Source: Ruminococcus sp. JC304 (lineage in GTDB: Bacteria; Bacillota; Clostridia; Lachnospirales; Lachnospiraceae). From it: a stretch of 64,000 nucleotides of DNA. The position numbers and the translations under genes are program-made. The notes beneath the pieces were generated by a model, which made no database searches, was not told the DNA's origin, and saw only the letters and a program-made list of their open reading frames with translations. Positions within the stretch are counted from its first letter, which is position 1; the number at the start of each line of letters is the position of its first letter. Location: contig HE978651.1 of NCBI GenBank assembly GCA_000285855.2, positions 2,499,290-2,563,289 of the forward strand, read 5' to 3'. Below are positions 1-8,134 of this stretch, one piece after another.

Positions 1-198
1 ACCTACAGGGATAATGTCCGAATCCAGCCTTGCAGTAAGTTCTCTTAGCTGCTCGCCCGTAACATTTCTGCTGCTTTTGGGAAATCCTATGATAAATCCG
101 CAGTAATCAGGTTTTGCTTCATTTACATAGGTAATGTCTTCCGGACGTTTCAGACCACAAATTTTAATTTTTGTTCTTTGCTGTTGTTCTCTGGCCAT
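1..198 (-). CDS. trpF: Phosphoribosylanthranilate isomerase (N-terminal part)
   Basis: Tryptophan-pathway isomerase that converts N-(5-phosphoribosyl)anthranilate to the ribulose form (CdRP). Only the first 66 codons are present; the 3' part runs off the left edge. The start of the product (MAREQQQRTKIKICGLKRPE) carries the TrpF signature KICGL followed by RPEDI, the first beta strand of the TIM barrel with the catalytic cysteine. The ATG at 198 follows GGAGGATAGAAC, a good ribosome binding site. It lies 30 bp downstream of trpC in the same direction, so it is the fifth gene of the trp operon; trpB and trpA would be expected outside the window. Confidence 0.93.
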   Translation of the reverse strand, partial: MAREQQQRTKIKICGLKRPEDITYVNEAKPDYCGFIIGFPKSSRNVTGEQLRELTARLDSDIIPVG

Positions 199-228
199 GT
201 TCTATCCTCCCAGATGATATCTAATCTC

Positions 229-1029
229 TCAGCGTAACGGGCTGCCATTCAGGCTTTCCAGTGCTGCTTTCTTGTCCGGACTTCGCATCAGTGTTTCCCC
301 AATCAGTACCGCATCCACTTTATTCTCATAAAGAAGCCGGATATCCTCCGAGGTGCGGATTCCGCTCTCAGAAACAAAAACTACATTGTCCGGCGCCATT
401 TTTCTCAGGCGGATGCTGTTATTCATATCTACCTGAAAGGTTCTCAGATCCCGGTTATTGACTCCCACGATCTCTGCCCCAAGATTTAAGGCTCTATCCA
501 CTTCGTACTCATCGTGTGCTTCTACCAGCGCATCCAGTCCCAATTCTTTTGCAAGCTGTCTGTATGCTCTTAATTCTCCGTCATCCAGGATGGCACAGAT
601 AAGCAATACTGCGGAAGCACCAAGGGATTTCGCCTGATAGATCATATATTCATCTACTGTAAAATCCTTGCGGAGTACAGGTATTTTTACAGTGGCTGCG
701 ATTTCTCTCAGATACCGGTCTGCTCCCTGGAAATAAAAAGGTTCTGTGAGACAGGAGATTGCACTTGCACCTGCCTGTTCATATTCCTTTGCAATTGCCA
801 GATATGGAAAATCCGGTGCGATCAGTCCCTTTGAGGGGGAGGCTTTCTTTACTTCGCAGATATAGGACATCCCCTCTTTCTGTAGCGCCTGCAGGAATGT
901 CATTTTCTGTGATTCTGTTTTACTGATCTCCTGAATTCTGTTTTCCAGTTCATATACCGAAACCTGCGATTTCTCTTTTGCAATTCGTTCCCTTGTTCTG
1001 GCTGCAATTTCTTCTAATATATTTTTCAT
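229..1029 (-). CDS. trpC: Indole-3-glycerol phosphate synthase
   Basis: Closes the ring of CdRP to make indole-3-glycerol phosphate in tryptophan synthesis; cytosolic TIM barrel. The 266-residue length is normal for TrpC. Family motifs are visible: YICEVKKASPSKGLI (substrate-binding lysine), LRKDFTVDEYMIYQA (catalytic lysine loop), NNRDLRTFQVD and VSESGI with the phosphate-binding end GETLMRS. The start at 1029 has only a weak upstream purine stretch, so translation may depend partly on coupling to trpD, whose stop is 24 bp upstream. It is a single-domain enzyme, not fused to TrpF. Confidence 0.96.
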   Translation of the reverse strand: MKNILEEIAARTRERIAKEKSQVSVYELENRIQEISKTESQKMTFLQALQKEGMSYICEVKKASPSKGLIAPDFPYLAIAKEYEQAGASAISCLTEPFYFQGADRYLREIAATVKIPVLRKDFTVDEYMIYQAKSLGASAVLLICAILDDGELRAYRQLAKELGLDALVEAHDEYEVDRALNLGAEIVGVNNRDLRTFQVDMNNSIRLRKMAPDNVVFVSESGIRTSEDIRLLYENKVDAVLIGETLMRSPDKKAALESLNGSPLR

Positions 1030-1053
1030 AAGCTTTATGACTATTCTTTCAGA

Positions 1054-2064
1054 TTATTTGTTTGTTTCTTCTGCAAATTCTTCCAATTTCTTCAATGCTG
1101 CTCCACTGTCGATGAGGGATTCTGCAAGCTTCACACCCTCTTCTATAGAAGTTGCTTTTCCTGCAATATAGAGTGCTGCACCTGCATTCAGGCAGACTGC
1201 CTGACGTTTCGGTCCTCTTTCTTCCCCATTTAAGATTGCCCTGGTAATTTCTGCATTCTCTGCAGGAGTACCACCTGTAAGAGCACCTTTCTCACATTTT
1301 TCATACCCAAACTTCTCCGGTGTGATTTCATATGAAGTAAATTTACCATCCTTAATCTCGCATACAGATGTGGGTGCACACATGGAAATCTCATCCAGGC
1401 TGTCCTGTCCGTAAACAACCATTCCTCTGTTAACACCCAGATTTGCCATAACCTGAGCCAGTGGCTCCACAAGTGACTGGTCGTAAACTCCCATCAGTTC
1501 CATGTTTGCCCCTGCCGGATTGCTTAATGGTCCCAGAATATTAAATACAGTTCTGATTCCCAGTTCTTTTCGAATCGGTGCCACATATTTCATGGCGATG
1601 TGATAGTTCTGGGCAAATAAGAAGCAGATATTGATCTTCTTCAGGATTTCTGCGCTGCGCTCCGGTGTTAATGTGATTTTTACTCCCAGTGCTTCCAGAA
1701 CATCTGCTGCACCAGATTTAGAAGATGCTGCTCTGTTTCCATGTTTTGCAACCGGAACACCGCCTGCTGCGATCACCAGAGAAGAAGTGGTGGAAATGTT
1801 AAAGGAGTTGGAACCGTCTCCGCCGGTACCCACAATTTCAAGCACATCCAGATTGTGGAGAAGTTTGATACAGTGAGCTCTCATACCTGCTGCAGAAGCT
1901 GTGATCTCGTCAATGGTTTCACCTTTTAAAGATAACGCTGTAAGATAAGCAGACATCTGTACAGGTGTTGCCTGACCGCTCATGATCTCGTCCATTACAG
2001 ATTCTGCTTCTGCATATGTTAAGTCCTGTTTCTTTGATAATTTAATAATGGCTTCTTTAATCAT
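1054..2064 (-). CDS. trpD: Anthranilate phosphoribosyltransferase
   Basis: Transfers phosphoribose from PRPP to anthranilate, the second tryptophan-specific step. The 336-aa protein has the nucleoside phosphorylase/TrpD fold; the PRPP-binding motif [15 protein letters not shown] is at about residues 79-93, followed by [21 protein letters not shown]. It starts inside the 3' end of trpG (8-bp overlap), with GGAGG nine bases upstream of the ATG, so the two genes are translationally coupled. TrpG and TrpD are separate proteins here, unlike the fused TrpGD of enterobacteria. Confidence 0.96.
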   Translation of the reverse strand: MIKEAIIKLSKKQDLTYAEAESVMDEIMSGQATPVQMSAYLTALSLKGETIDEITASAAGMRAHCIKLLHNLDVLEIVGTGGDGSNSFNISTTSSLVIAAGGVPVAKHGNRAASSKSGAADVLEALGVKITLTPERSAEILKKINICFLFAQNYHIAMKYVAPIRKELGIRTVFNILGPLSNPAGANMELMGVYDQSLVEPLAQVMANLGVNRGMVVYGQDSLDEISMCAPTSVCEIKDGKFTSYEITPEKFGYEKCEKGALTGGTPAENAEITRAILNGEERGPKRQAVCLNAGAALYIAGKATSIEEGVKLAESLIDSGAALKKLEEFAEETNK

Positions 2065-2635
2065 TTCTTACTACCTCCATAAAATTCTCTATCATCACTC
2101 TGCCGTCAGGTGTCATTACGGATTCAGGATGAAACTGTACTCCGAACACCGGATATTTTGTATGTTCCACTGCCATAACCTCTCCCTCCTCTGACTCTGC
2201 TGTTACCTTAAGTTCTGCAGGCAGGGTATCTTTTAATGCTGCCAGGGAATGATATCTGGCTGCTGCAAAGGTATCCGGCAGACCTTTAAAAAGTTGGCTT
2301 TCTCCTGTTTTATACATCAGCTTTTTCTTTCCATGCATCAGTTCTTTTGCATAGGAAACTGTTCCTCCAAAGGCTTCGCAGATGGACTGATGTCCCAGGC
2401 ACACACCCAGGATAGGGATTTTTCCCGCAAATTCTTTAATCACCGGGATACAGATACCTGCATCCTCCGGACGTCCCGGACCAGGAGATAAAATGATGGC
2501 TTCCGGCTTCATCTCTGCGATTTCTTCCAGTGTACACTCATCGTTTCGCACTACTTTAATATCCGGTTCCACTGCACCGATGAGTTGATATAAATTATAG
2601 GAAAAGCTGTCATAATTATCGATCAGTAATATCAT
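2057..2635 (-). CDS. trpG: Anthranilate synthase component II (glutamine amidotransferase)
   Basis: Supplies ammonia from glutamine to TrpE. The 192-aa class I glutamine amidotransferase carries the nucleophile Cys79 in LGVCLGHQ, the His/Glu pair in VQFHPESV near the C-terminus, and the oxyanion motif [11 protein letters not shown]. Its ATG overlaps the trpE stop (ATGA) and lies behind GGAGG within the trpE coding end, so expression is coupled to trpE. A role in folate synthesis (PabA) is possible for such proteins, since many Firmicutes share one subunit, but the operon position supports TrpG. Confidence 0.95.
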   Translation of the reverse strand: MILLIDNYDSFSYNLYQLIGAVEPDIKVVRNDECTLEEIAEMKPEAIILSPGPGRPEDAGICIPVIKEFAGKIPILGVCLGHQSICEAFGGTVSYAKELMHGKKKLMYKTGESQLFKGLPDTFAAARYHSLAALKDTLPAELKVTAESEEGEVMAVEHTKYPVFGVQFHPESVMTPDGRVMIENFMEVVRND

Positions 2636-4119
2636 TCTAATCCCTCCTGTGCCTGTTCAATTGCCTGTACCACTGCTCTTGCCTTGTTGCAGCATTCCTG
2701 GAATTCCTTTTCCGGTACACTGTCTGCCACAATTCCGGCACCTGAACGGATACAGATTTCTCCGTTTTTCTTGTAAACCAGGCGGATGGCAATACAGGTA
2801 TCCAGATTTCCTGCAAAATCCAGATATCCGATGGCGCCTCCGTAAATGCCTCGTTTGCTCTGTTCCAGTTCCTCGATGATCTGGCAGGCTCTGAATTTGG
2901 GTGCTCCGGAAAGGGTTCCTGCCGGAAGGATTGCGTCCACTGCATCCACAGCGTCTTTATCATCCCGGATGATTCCTGTTACTGTGGAGCCCAGATGCAT
3001 TACATGGGAAAAACGTTCTACGCAGAGATACTTTTCTACTTTTACGGTTCCGATCTTGCTGATCTTTCCAATATCGTTTCTTCCCAGGTCTACCAGCATA
3101 TTGTGTTCTGCCAGCTCTTTCTCATCTTTCAGAAGTCCCTCTTCAAGTTCTTTATCCTCTTCTCTTGTCTTTCCTCTTGGTCTGGTTCCTGCCAGAGGGA
3201 AGGTACTTAAGGTGCCATTTTCCAGCTTAGCAAGTGTTTCAGGGGAAGCACCTGCCAACTCAATATCATCGCTGGAAAAGTAGAACATATAGGGAGATGG
3301 ATTGGTTGCACGGAGGACACGATAGGTATCAAACAGGCTTCCGGCTGCTTTTGCACGCATGGGATTGGAAAGTACTACCTGGAAAATATCGCCTTCTTTG
3401 ATATAGTGTTTCGCTTTTTCCACCATATCGGCGTATTTTTCTTTGGGAAACTTGGGCTGGATTTCGGACTGGAGCTTCAGCGGCTCGAATTCCATGTGTT
3501 CTCCATTTCGGATGAGTTCTGCCATTTCATCCAGTTTCTTTACTGCAGCTTCATAGGATGCCTCCAGATCATCTGTCATTACTCCGGTGATCAGGAGAAC
3601 TTTCTGTTTAAAGTGGTCAAATACGATGACCTGGTCAAAAAGCATTAAGTCCATATCCCGAAAATCCTGCTGTTCCTTATCTTCAAGCTTCAATTTCGGT
3701 TCACTGTATTTAATGTAATCATAGGAGAAATATCCTACCAGGCCGCCTGTGAAGGGAGGCATATTTTCCATAACAGGAGTTTTGTATTTCCGGATGATCT
3801 CGCGGAGGGTATCTCCGGGATGTGTAACCTGCTTTATGATTTCTTCTGTCTTTCCCTGTACATCTGTTTTACGGATCTTCAGGGTACCGTCTGTACAGGT
3901 AATTTCCATAGATGGTTCATATCCCAGGAAAGAATATCTGCCCCATACTTCTGTCTGGCTGGCACTTTCCAGCAGATAGCAGTGACGGCTGGCTTTTCGC
4001 AGGGTGCGCATTACTTCTACCGGCGTGTATCTGTCTGCGTAAAGTTCTCTGCACAAAGGGATACGATGGTATTCTTTTCTCTGTGCAAACTGTCTGATGG
4101 TTTCTAATGTTGGATACAT
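2632..4119 (-). CDS. trpE: Anthranilate synthase component I
   Basis: Converts chorismate and ammonia to anthranilate, the committed step of tryptophan synthesis; works with TrpG. I place the start at 4119 (MYPTLETIRQFAQRKEYHRI) because AGGAGGTG lies five bases upstream; an in-frame ATG ten codons earlier has no such site. The 495-aa product shows the chorismate-utilising domain with DIFQVVLSNPM, LAGASPETLAK, AGTRPRGKT, DLGRNDIGKI and PAGTLSGAPK in order. An N-terminal LLESA element resembles the feedback-inhibition site for tryptophan (inference). First gene of the operon, directly behind the T-box leader. Confidence 0.96.
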   Translation of the reverse strand: MYPTLETIRQFAQRKEYHRIPLCRELYADRYTPVEVMRTLRKASRHCYLLESASQTEVWGRYSFLGYEPSMEITCTDGTLKIRKTDVQGKTEEIIKQVTHPGDTLREIIRKYKTPVMENMPPFTGGLVGYFSYDYIKYSEPKLKLEDKEQQDFRDMDLMLFDQVIVFDHFKQKVLLITGVMTDDLEASYEAAVKKLDEMAELIRNGEHMEFEPLKLQSEIQPKFPKEKYADMVEKAKHYIKEGDIFQVVLSNPMRAKAAGSLFDTYRVLRATNPSPYMFYFSSDDIELAGASPETLAKLENGTLSTFPLAGTRPRGKTREEDKELEEGLLKDEKELAEHNMLVDLGRNDIGKISKIGTVKVEKYLCVERFSHVMHLGSTVTGIIRDDKDAVDAVDAILPAGTLSGAPKFRACQIIEELEQSKRGIYGGAIGYLDFAGNLDTCIAIRLVYKKNGEICIRSGAGIVADSVPEKEFQECCNKARAVVQAIEQAQEGLE

Positions 4120-4160
4120 GGGAACACCTCCTGTAGTTGATTTGACCATCTGTCAGGGAA

Positions 4161-4211
4161 AATGAAAACGCCCGCCCCTGACAGATTTGTACTATCTGTC
4201 AAGGACGAGCG
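4161..4211 (-). terminator. T-box terminator before trpE
   Basis: The arms at 4169-4185 and 4195-4211 form a 17-bp stem (CGCTCGTCC... with G-U pairs) and a 9-nt loop, followed on the minus strand by TTTTCATTT. The 5' arm lies just after the T-box core, as expected for the alternative terminator/antiterminator switch. Confidence 0.9.
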
Positions 4212-4471
4212 TATTCTATACTTCACCCGCGGTGCCACCTTGATTTACGGTTTGATCCGTACACTTTGCGAAATACCTGCATATTTCCGGCAACTTACGT
4301 ATGCCCTACGTCACAGGATACTCAGCCAGCTCTATGAACTCCGGCTTTTCACTGTGCCCTCAGCGGCCCATTTGGCAGCCTGCATTTCCACCCGGCTCTC
4401 ACCTGCCCGGATTCTCTGTGCGCGCATAACTGCTTTGACTTCCGCTTCATCAGTTTAGTCTGTTAAATTTT
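4164..4471 (-). ncRNA. T-box leader, tryptophan
   Basis: Tryptophan-responsive T-box riboswitch controlling trpE-G-D-C-F. The minus strand carries the T-box core AAGGTGGCACCGCGGG (4225-4241), which pairs with the tRNA acceptor end, preceded by a stem-I region with the conserved CAGAGAATCC and GGTGAGAGCC elements. My best specifier candidate is the TGG triplet at 4328-4326 (context GAGC-TGG-CTGAG), which reads tRNA-Trp. The gene content downstream fits this. A terminator lies at the 3' end, so uncharged tRNA-Trp should allow read-through. The T-box call is firm; the exact specifier is inferred. Confidence 0.93.
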
Positions 4472-4477
4472 CTCTAT

Positions 4478-4506
4478 ACTTTACCACTGTGAAGACGGTT
4501 TGTCAA
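4478..4506 (-). promoter_or_regulatory. trp operon promoter
   Basis: TTGACA (4506-4501), a 17-bp spacer and TAAAGT (4483-4478) form a sigma-A type promoter. Transcription would start near 4471, giving a leader of about 350 nt to trpE, the right size for a T-box. Confidence 0.75.
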
Positions 4507-4532
4507 TCCCTAATTTTTAATATTGCAATATT

Positions 4533-5945
4533 CTATTTTGTCTGTGCTTCTGCCTCTTTTGGCAATACAATATTCAGAATAATAGCGATCAATGCTGCCG
4601 GTACGATTCCGGAACCGCCAAAAATCAGGCTTATAGAAGACGGAAGCTGTGCCAGCACTGCAGAGTTAGAACCAATTCCATATCCCAGCCCCAGAGCTAC
4701 TGAAACAATCGTTACGTTTCTCGGGGTTACCGGCCACTTGGTAATCAGCTGAATACCGCTGACTACAATGGATGAGAACATCATAACTGCAGCTCCGCCC
4801 AGTACACTCTGAGGCATAATGGAAATTACCGCTGCAAGCTTTGGAAACAGTCCGCAGGCAATAAGGAAAATACCTCCGGTTGCAATGGAAAATCTGTTCA
4901 CGACCTTGTTCATGGCGATAAGGCCTACATTCTGGCTAAAGGATGTGTTTGGAAGGACACCAAATAAAGATGCCAGGGAAGATCCCAGACCATCACACAT
5001 AACGCCGCCTGAAAGCTCCTTGTCAGTAGCTTCTCTGCCCAGACCGCCCTCAGTAATACCTGAAATATCTCCTACAGTCTCCACTGCTGTTACAATAAAC
5101 ATAATACATACAGGAACAATAGCTCTTGGATCAAATACCCATTTTACAGGCATCAGCTTCGGAATTGCAAACCAGGAAGCCTGTGCAACTTTATCCCAGT
5201 TCAGGACCCAGGATTTGGTTGCTTCTACCGTTGCACCTGCATCATCTACATAAGTAAAGGTAGTAGGCAGGATCAGTGCCATAATGCTTACCAGAATATA
5301 TCCTACGATAATACCGATCAGTATAGATGAAAAACTGGTAAATCCCTTTGTTCCGTGCTTCAGGGCGATGATCACGATCAAAACCACCAGACCTACAAAA
5401 AGATTCTCCATAGAACCATAATCATGGGCAGAACTTCCGCCTCCAAAAGAATTGATTCCAACAGCGATCAGTGAAAGACCGATGGACAAAACCACGGTAC
5501 CTGTAACTACTGACGGGAAAAATTTTCTCAATGGTTTCAGAAAGCTTCCCAGTATGGTTTCAAACAGACCGCCGATAAAGCAGGCTGCCATAATTGCCCC
5601 ATATCCGCCGATACTGTTGCCCATTACTGCTGATACACTCTGACATACGCCGATAAATCCGGAGCTGGTCCCCATTACGATAGGAAGTTTGCCACCAATC
5701 GGTCCAATCGTAAAAATCTGTACCAGAGTCACAATTCCAGCGATCAGCATGGCGTTCTGCAAAAGTGCCACCTGAAGCGCTCCACCAGCCTCAATCCCAC
5801 AGGCTCCTGTGATGATCAACAAAGGTGTAAGGTTACCAACAAACATCGCCAGTACGTGCTGCAGACCAAGGGGAATCGCAATTTTCAGCGGAGGTCTTCC
5901 ATCAAGGTCATAAGGTGTTGCCGTTTTTTTCTCTTGTGTTTCCAT
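4533..5945 (-). CDS. NCS2-family nucleobase permease (purine type)
   Basis: Cytoplasmic-membrane nucleobase:cation symporter of the NCS2/NAT family. The 470-aa protein is hydrophobic throughout with about 12-14 membrane segments. The NAT signature appears as SQNVGLIAMNKVVNR: the Q-N pair is typical of xanthine/urate carriers, whereas uracil permeases usually have E-N. The family glutamate region is seen as AVETVGDISGITEG. I place the start at 5945 (METQEKKTATPYDLDGRPP), behind GAGAGGAAAAGGA. It is a single-gene unit behind an attenuator-like leader and a long inverted repeat. Xanthine/guanine uptake is the likely role; exact substrate unproven. An xpt gene lies 15 kb away. Confidence 0.88.
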   Translation of the reverse strand: METQEKKTATPYDLDGRPPLKIAIPLGLQHVLAMFVGNLTPLLIITGACGIEAGGALQVALLQNAMLIAGIVTLVQIFTIGPIGGKLPIVMGTSSGFIGVCQSVSAVMGNSIGGYGAIMAACFIGGLFETILGSFLKPLRKFFPSVVTGTVVLSIGLSLIAVGINSFGGGSSAHDYGSMENLFVGLVVLIVIIALKHGTKGFTSFSSILIGIIVGYILVSIMALILPTTFTYVDDAGATVEATKSWVLNWDKVAQASWFAIPKLMPVKWVFDPRAIVPVCIMFIVTAVETVGDISGITEGGLGREATDKELSGGVMCDGLGSSLASLFGVLPNTSFSQNVGLIAMNKVVNRFSIATGGIFLIACGLFPKLAAVISIMPQSVLGGAAVMMFSSIVVSGIQLITKWPVTPRNVTIVSVALGLGYGIGSNSAVLAQLPSSISLIFGGSGIVPAALIAIILNIVLPKEAEAQTK

Positions 5946-6014
5946 TCCTTTTCCTCTCTTTCGCAACTGTGCACCAATTTCCGGTGTACAATGCAGATTT
6001 TTCGTCACAGTTCA

Positions 6015-6073
6015 CTAGTACATCGTTTTCGAAATAACTATACCACTCACTTGTTTACGAAACGATGTACTAG
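6015..6073. repeat. 59-bp inverted repeat upstream of the NCS2 permease
   Basis: The arms CTAGTACATCGTTT(T)CG and their complement (14 perfect bases plus two more across a one-base bulge) flank a 26-28 nt centre. It lies between the leader terminator and the permease start codon. The centre contains GGTATAGTTA, which could be a weak -10 box. It could be an operator for a dimeric repressor or an RNA hairpin; nothing in the sequence decides. Confidence 0.75.
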
Positions 6074-6114
6074 GTGACCTGTAACATTTTATGAAATTGC
6101 AGCGTTCACAACAG

Positions 6115-6208
6115 GAAAAAAGACAGCTATCCTGTGGAATAACCGTCTTGTAGTTTTCACACCTCTGCTGGCACATCCTGTTATGTATTCTCTACAATCC
6201 TCTAATTC
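6115..6208 (-). promoter_or_regulatory. Attenuator-type leader of the NCS2 permease
   Basis: The expected transcript from about 6208 has a small closed domain bounded by TTGTAG (6197-6192) and CTACAA (6153-6148), then a 12-bp stem (6148-6137 with 6132-6121, loop CACA) followed by TTTTTT (6121-6115), a clear intrinsic terminator. The 3' base of the closing helix overlaps the terminator's 5' arm, and ATAAC inside the domain could pair with GTTAT in that arm. This looks like a riboswitch or protein-controlled attenuator. It does not match the purine aptamer core, preQ1 or PyrR-box consensus as I know them, so the class is open. Confidence 0.6.
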
Positions 6209-6214
6209 TTTACC

Positions 6215-6243
6215 AGTATACCGTATCTGTCCTTATCTGACAA
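6215..6243 (-). promoter_or_regulatory. Promoter of the NCS2 permease unit
   Basis: TTGTCA (6243-6238), a 17-bp spacer and TATACT (6220-6215). Transcription would start near 6208, immediately before the attenuator-like leader. Confidence 0.75.
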
Positions 6244-6340
6244 TACGGCAATTTATGAAAAATATCCCTCTTTATATATAAAATACTGTATATTTCATGT
6301 ATTTAACCGAATCAATTCAATATCCACTTAACTTTGCCCA

Positions 6341-6381
6341 AAAAAATCCGCAGATCTTAAATTCAGATCTACGGATTTTTT
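6341..6381 (-). terminator. Terminator of the tRNA operon
   Basis: A long hairpin with arms AAAAAATCCGTAGATCT and its near-complement around a short AT-rich loop, ending in TTTTTT on the minus strand. It is symmetric and could also stop plus-strand transcription. Confidence 0.88.
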
Positions 6382-6389
6382 CATTATAG

Positions 6390-6463
6390 TAGCGAGAGGG
6401 GGATTCGAACCCTCGACACCACGGGTATGAACCGTGTGCTCTAGCCAACTGAGCTATCTCGCC
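6390..6463 (-). tRNA. tRNA-Met (CAT), elongator type
   Basis: The 74-nt cloverleaf starts GGCGAGA. It has a D-arm (AGCTCAGTTGGCTAGAGC), anticodon stem CACGG/CCGTG with loop TTCATAC (anticodon CAT), and T-arm GAGGGTTCGAATCCCCC. The anticodon stem lacks the three G-C pairs of initiator tRNA, so it should be the elongator. A tRNA-Ile2 with lysidine is the alternative. CCA is not encoded. Confidence 0.93.
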
Positions 6464-6479
6464 ATATTTTTTATATCTA

Positions 6480-6552
6480 TGGGACCTATAGGGCTCGAAC
6501 CTATGACCCTCTGCTTGTAAGGCAGATGCTCTCCCAGCTGAGCTAAGATCCC
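6480..6552 (-). tRNA. tRNA-Val (TAC)
   Basis: The 73-nt cloverleaf starts GGGATCT, with anticodon stem TCTGC/GCAGA, loop CTTACAA (anticodon TAC, reads GTA) and T-arm TAGGTTCGAGCCCTA. It is cotranscribed with the tRNA-Met 16 bp downstream; CCA is not encoded. Its anticodon matches the GTA specifier proposed for the valS T-box in this window. Confidence 0.95.
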
Positions 6553-6599
6553 ATATTCTTTCAAGTCTGTAATCGTTCCCGTTCACAACTCGCTTTGCT

Positions 6600-6628
6600 A
6601 TTATATAATGGATTTTCATGAATGTCAA
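6600..6628 (-). promoter_or_regulatory. Promoter of the tRNA-Val/tRNA-Met operon
   Basis: TTGACA (6628-6623), a 17-bp spacer and TATAAT (6605-6600): a perfect sigma-A consensus, as expected for a stable-RNA operon. The predicted start is near 6593. Confidence 0.9.
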
Positions 6629-6694
6629 CACCTGATTTTGAATTTTACATATTTTTTTAAATTTTTATACAATTTTCTCCAAAAATCTCTGTAG

Positions 6695-6724
6695 AAAAGA
6701 GCTGTATTTTTCCTACAGCTCTTT
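6695..6724 (-). terminator. Terminator after the acyltransferase gene
   Basis: AAAGAGCTGTA and TACAGCTCTTT enclose a 7-nt loop; on the minus strand it runs into TTTTCT. It lies 40 bp after the stop codon of the membrane acyltransferase gene. Confidence 0.85.
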
Positions 6725-6764
6725 CCAGCTTTACATTCACTTTTTTATTTATGGAAAAACAATG

Positions 6765-7886
6765 TTAGTTTTTTCCTGCTTTTATCTTATCTGTCACTTT
6801 CATATATCCCTGCACAAGTAAATCCGTTGCCACCAGTACTGCCACTGACCACAGCAGGCATTCCTTTACATTATATGGGTAAAATGCAGAGAGACCGGCA
6901 ATTGCCCAAAATACTCCTATATGTATTGCATACATCTTGGATATCTGTTTCGAAAAATAACATAATTTGTTATATCCGAATTTCCATTTTTCCACCAGCG
7001 GCATGAGCCCGAATGCAACTGCAAATACAAATATGATCGCACAGAAGCTTCCTGCTACCTTTAAAAGTCCCGGTGTCCTGTATTGCACTAGCATATAATC
7101 AAAGAATTTCTCTACGCTCGGATGTGATATGATACAGCCCACAAACCAGATGACTGCGATCACTCCACATACTGTTCCGCTCTTTTTATAGAACTCACCT
7201 TTTTCATTTTCAGGCACTCTTCTGATCACTTTTCCGAAAACATATCCCAGAAATACATAGCTCAAATAGGGAAAGAAGCAAAAGCTTGTCTCACCTTTTC
7301 CGCCAAAAGTCATATCCAAAATCCAGTTAAGGGCCTGATTGTCAGAAATCAACAGCTTTGTAAATGGTGACAGGATTCCTACTATTACAGCACTTATAAT
7401 ATATCCGCTCAACTTTACCTCTAATTTGCGGTAGATTGCAAGTACCAGGTAACACATACCGGATATAAAAAATATATTTACAAATGTAAGCACTGAGTAC
7501 AGGTTTGCTTCATATAATTCTCTGCTGCCAGCCACTTCTCCTGTGAGCAAAATTCTTATATGGAAACAAATTATAATCGCTGCAGCATAGCATAGATTAC
7601 ACAATCCCTGGTATACCAGAAGCCTTACCCCATTTCTGACCATATCCTTAGGTTCCGAATGACGGGTAAAAACACTTCCAAACCCCATGGTAAACAGATA
7701 CAGACAGGCACCTGTAGGCATAAACAGCGCAAACAGGATTTTATGTACATTGGATTCTGCTGCCGCTGCACCTGCAATGCTCTGAAAGGAATGTATAAAT
7801 ACGATCATAATCATCAGGAAACCTTTTACCAGATCCAGCTCCCTCTGCCGCCCTACATTTACTTCCTTATCCTTCAAAGAAAACAT
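6765..7886 (-). CDS. Membrane acyltransferase-like protein
   Basis: A 373-aa integral membrane protein with about ten hydrophobic segments. The N-terminal motif RQRELDLVKGFLMIMIVFIH matches the first helix of the acyltransferase 3 / heparan-alpha-glucosaminide N-acetyltransferase (DUF1624-like) superfamily, in which Arg/Asp and a membrane His transfer acyl groups to cell-envelope sugars. Conserved points include LFTMGFGSVFTR in the next segment. The start at 7886 is set by AAGGAGA five bases upstream. It is a lone gene between a terminator and the met region, so the acceptor cannot be inferred. It could instead be a polymer-modifying or sensory membrane protein. Confidence 0.65.
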   Translation of the reverse strand: MFSLKDKEVNVGRQRELDLVKGFLMIMIVFIHSFQSIAGAAAAESNVHKILFALFMPTGACLYLFTMGFGSVFTRHSEPKDMVRNGVRLLVYQGLCNLCYAAAIIICFHIRILLTGEVAGSRELYEANLYSVLTFVNIFFISGMCYLVLAIYRKLEVKLSGYIISAVIVGILSPFTKLLISDNQALNWILDMTFGGKGETSFCFFPYLSYVFLGYVFGKVIRRVPENEKGEFYKKSGTVCGVIAVIWFVGCIISHPSVEKFFDYMLVQYRTPGLLKVAGSFCAIIFVFAVAFGLMPLVEKWKFGYNKLCYFSKQISKMYAIHIGVFWAIAGLSAFYPYNVKECLLWSVAVLVATDLLVQGYMKVTDKIKAGKN

Positions 7887-8024
7887 ATTATCTCCTTCTC
7901 TCTGAAACAGAGGTATATTCTCATCGTAATATCATAAATACATTATATGGTATAAAAGGTTTTCACGCAATTACTTTTCGTATTTTTCATTTTCCGAATT
8001 TTAAGAATAAACTATAAGGTTTTA

Positions 8025-8066
8025 TTATGTTTATGGAACACTACTGAGTAATTTCCTATAGCATAA
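8025..8066. repeat. 42-bp palindromic repeat, copy 1
   Basis: Imperfect palindrome TTATG-TTATAGG-like at both ends with a GAAATTACTC core on one side. The same 42-nt element occurs at 26623-26664 in the opposite internal orientation. Both copies directly follow the T-run of a minus-strand terminator (here that of metQ). Confidence 0.7.
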
Positions 8067-8108
8067 TAAAAAGATTCCCTTTTCAGTTTTACCCGAAAAA
8101 GGAATCTC
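8067..8108 (-). terminator. Terminator of the metNIQ operon
   Basis: AGATTCCTTTTT and AAAAGGGAATCT pair around a short loop and are followed by TTTTTATT on the minus strand, 27 bp after the metQ stop. Confidence 0.9.
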
Positions 8109-8134
8109 CTGTTATTTATCATTACTATCTGTTA

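Noticed and set aside
6115-6208. PyrR-binding attenuator before the permease
   Set aside because: GCCAGCAGAGG resembles part of the PyrR loop, but spacing is wrong by one base and the flanking stem does not form; the transporter signature is also purine-like.
6317-6631. 104-codon minus-strand open frame
   Set aside because: Runs through tRNA-Val, tRNA-Met and their terminator; an artefact of RNA genes.
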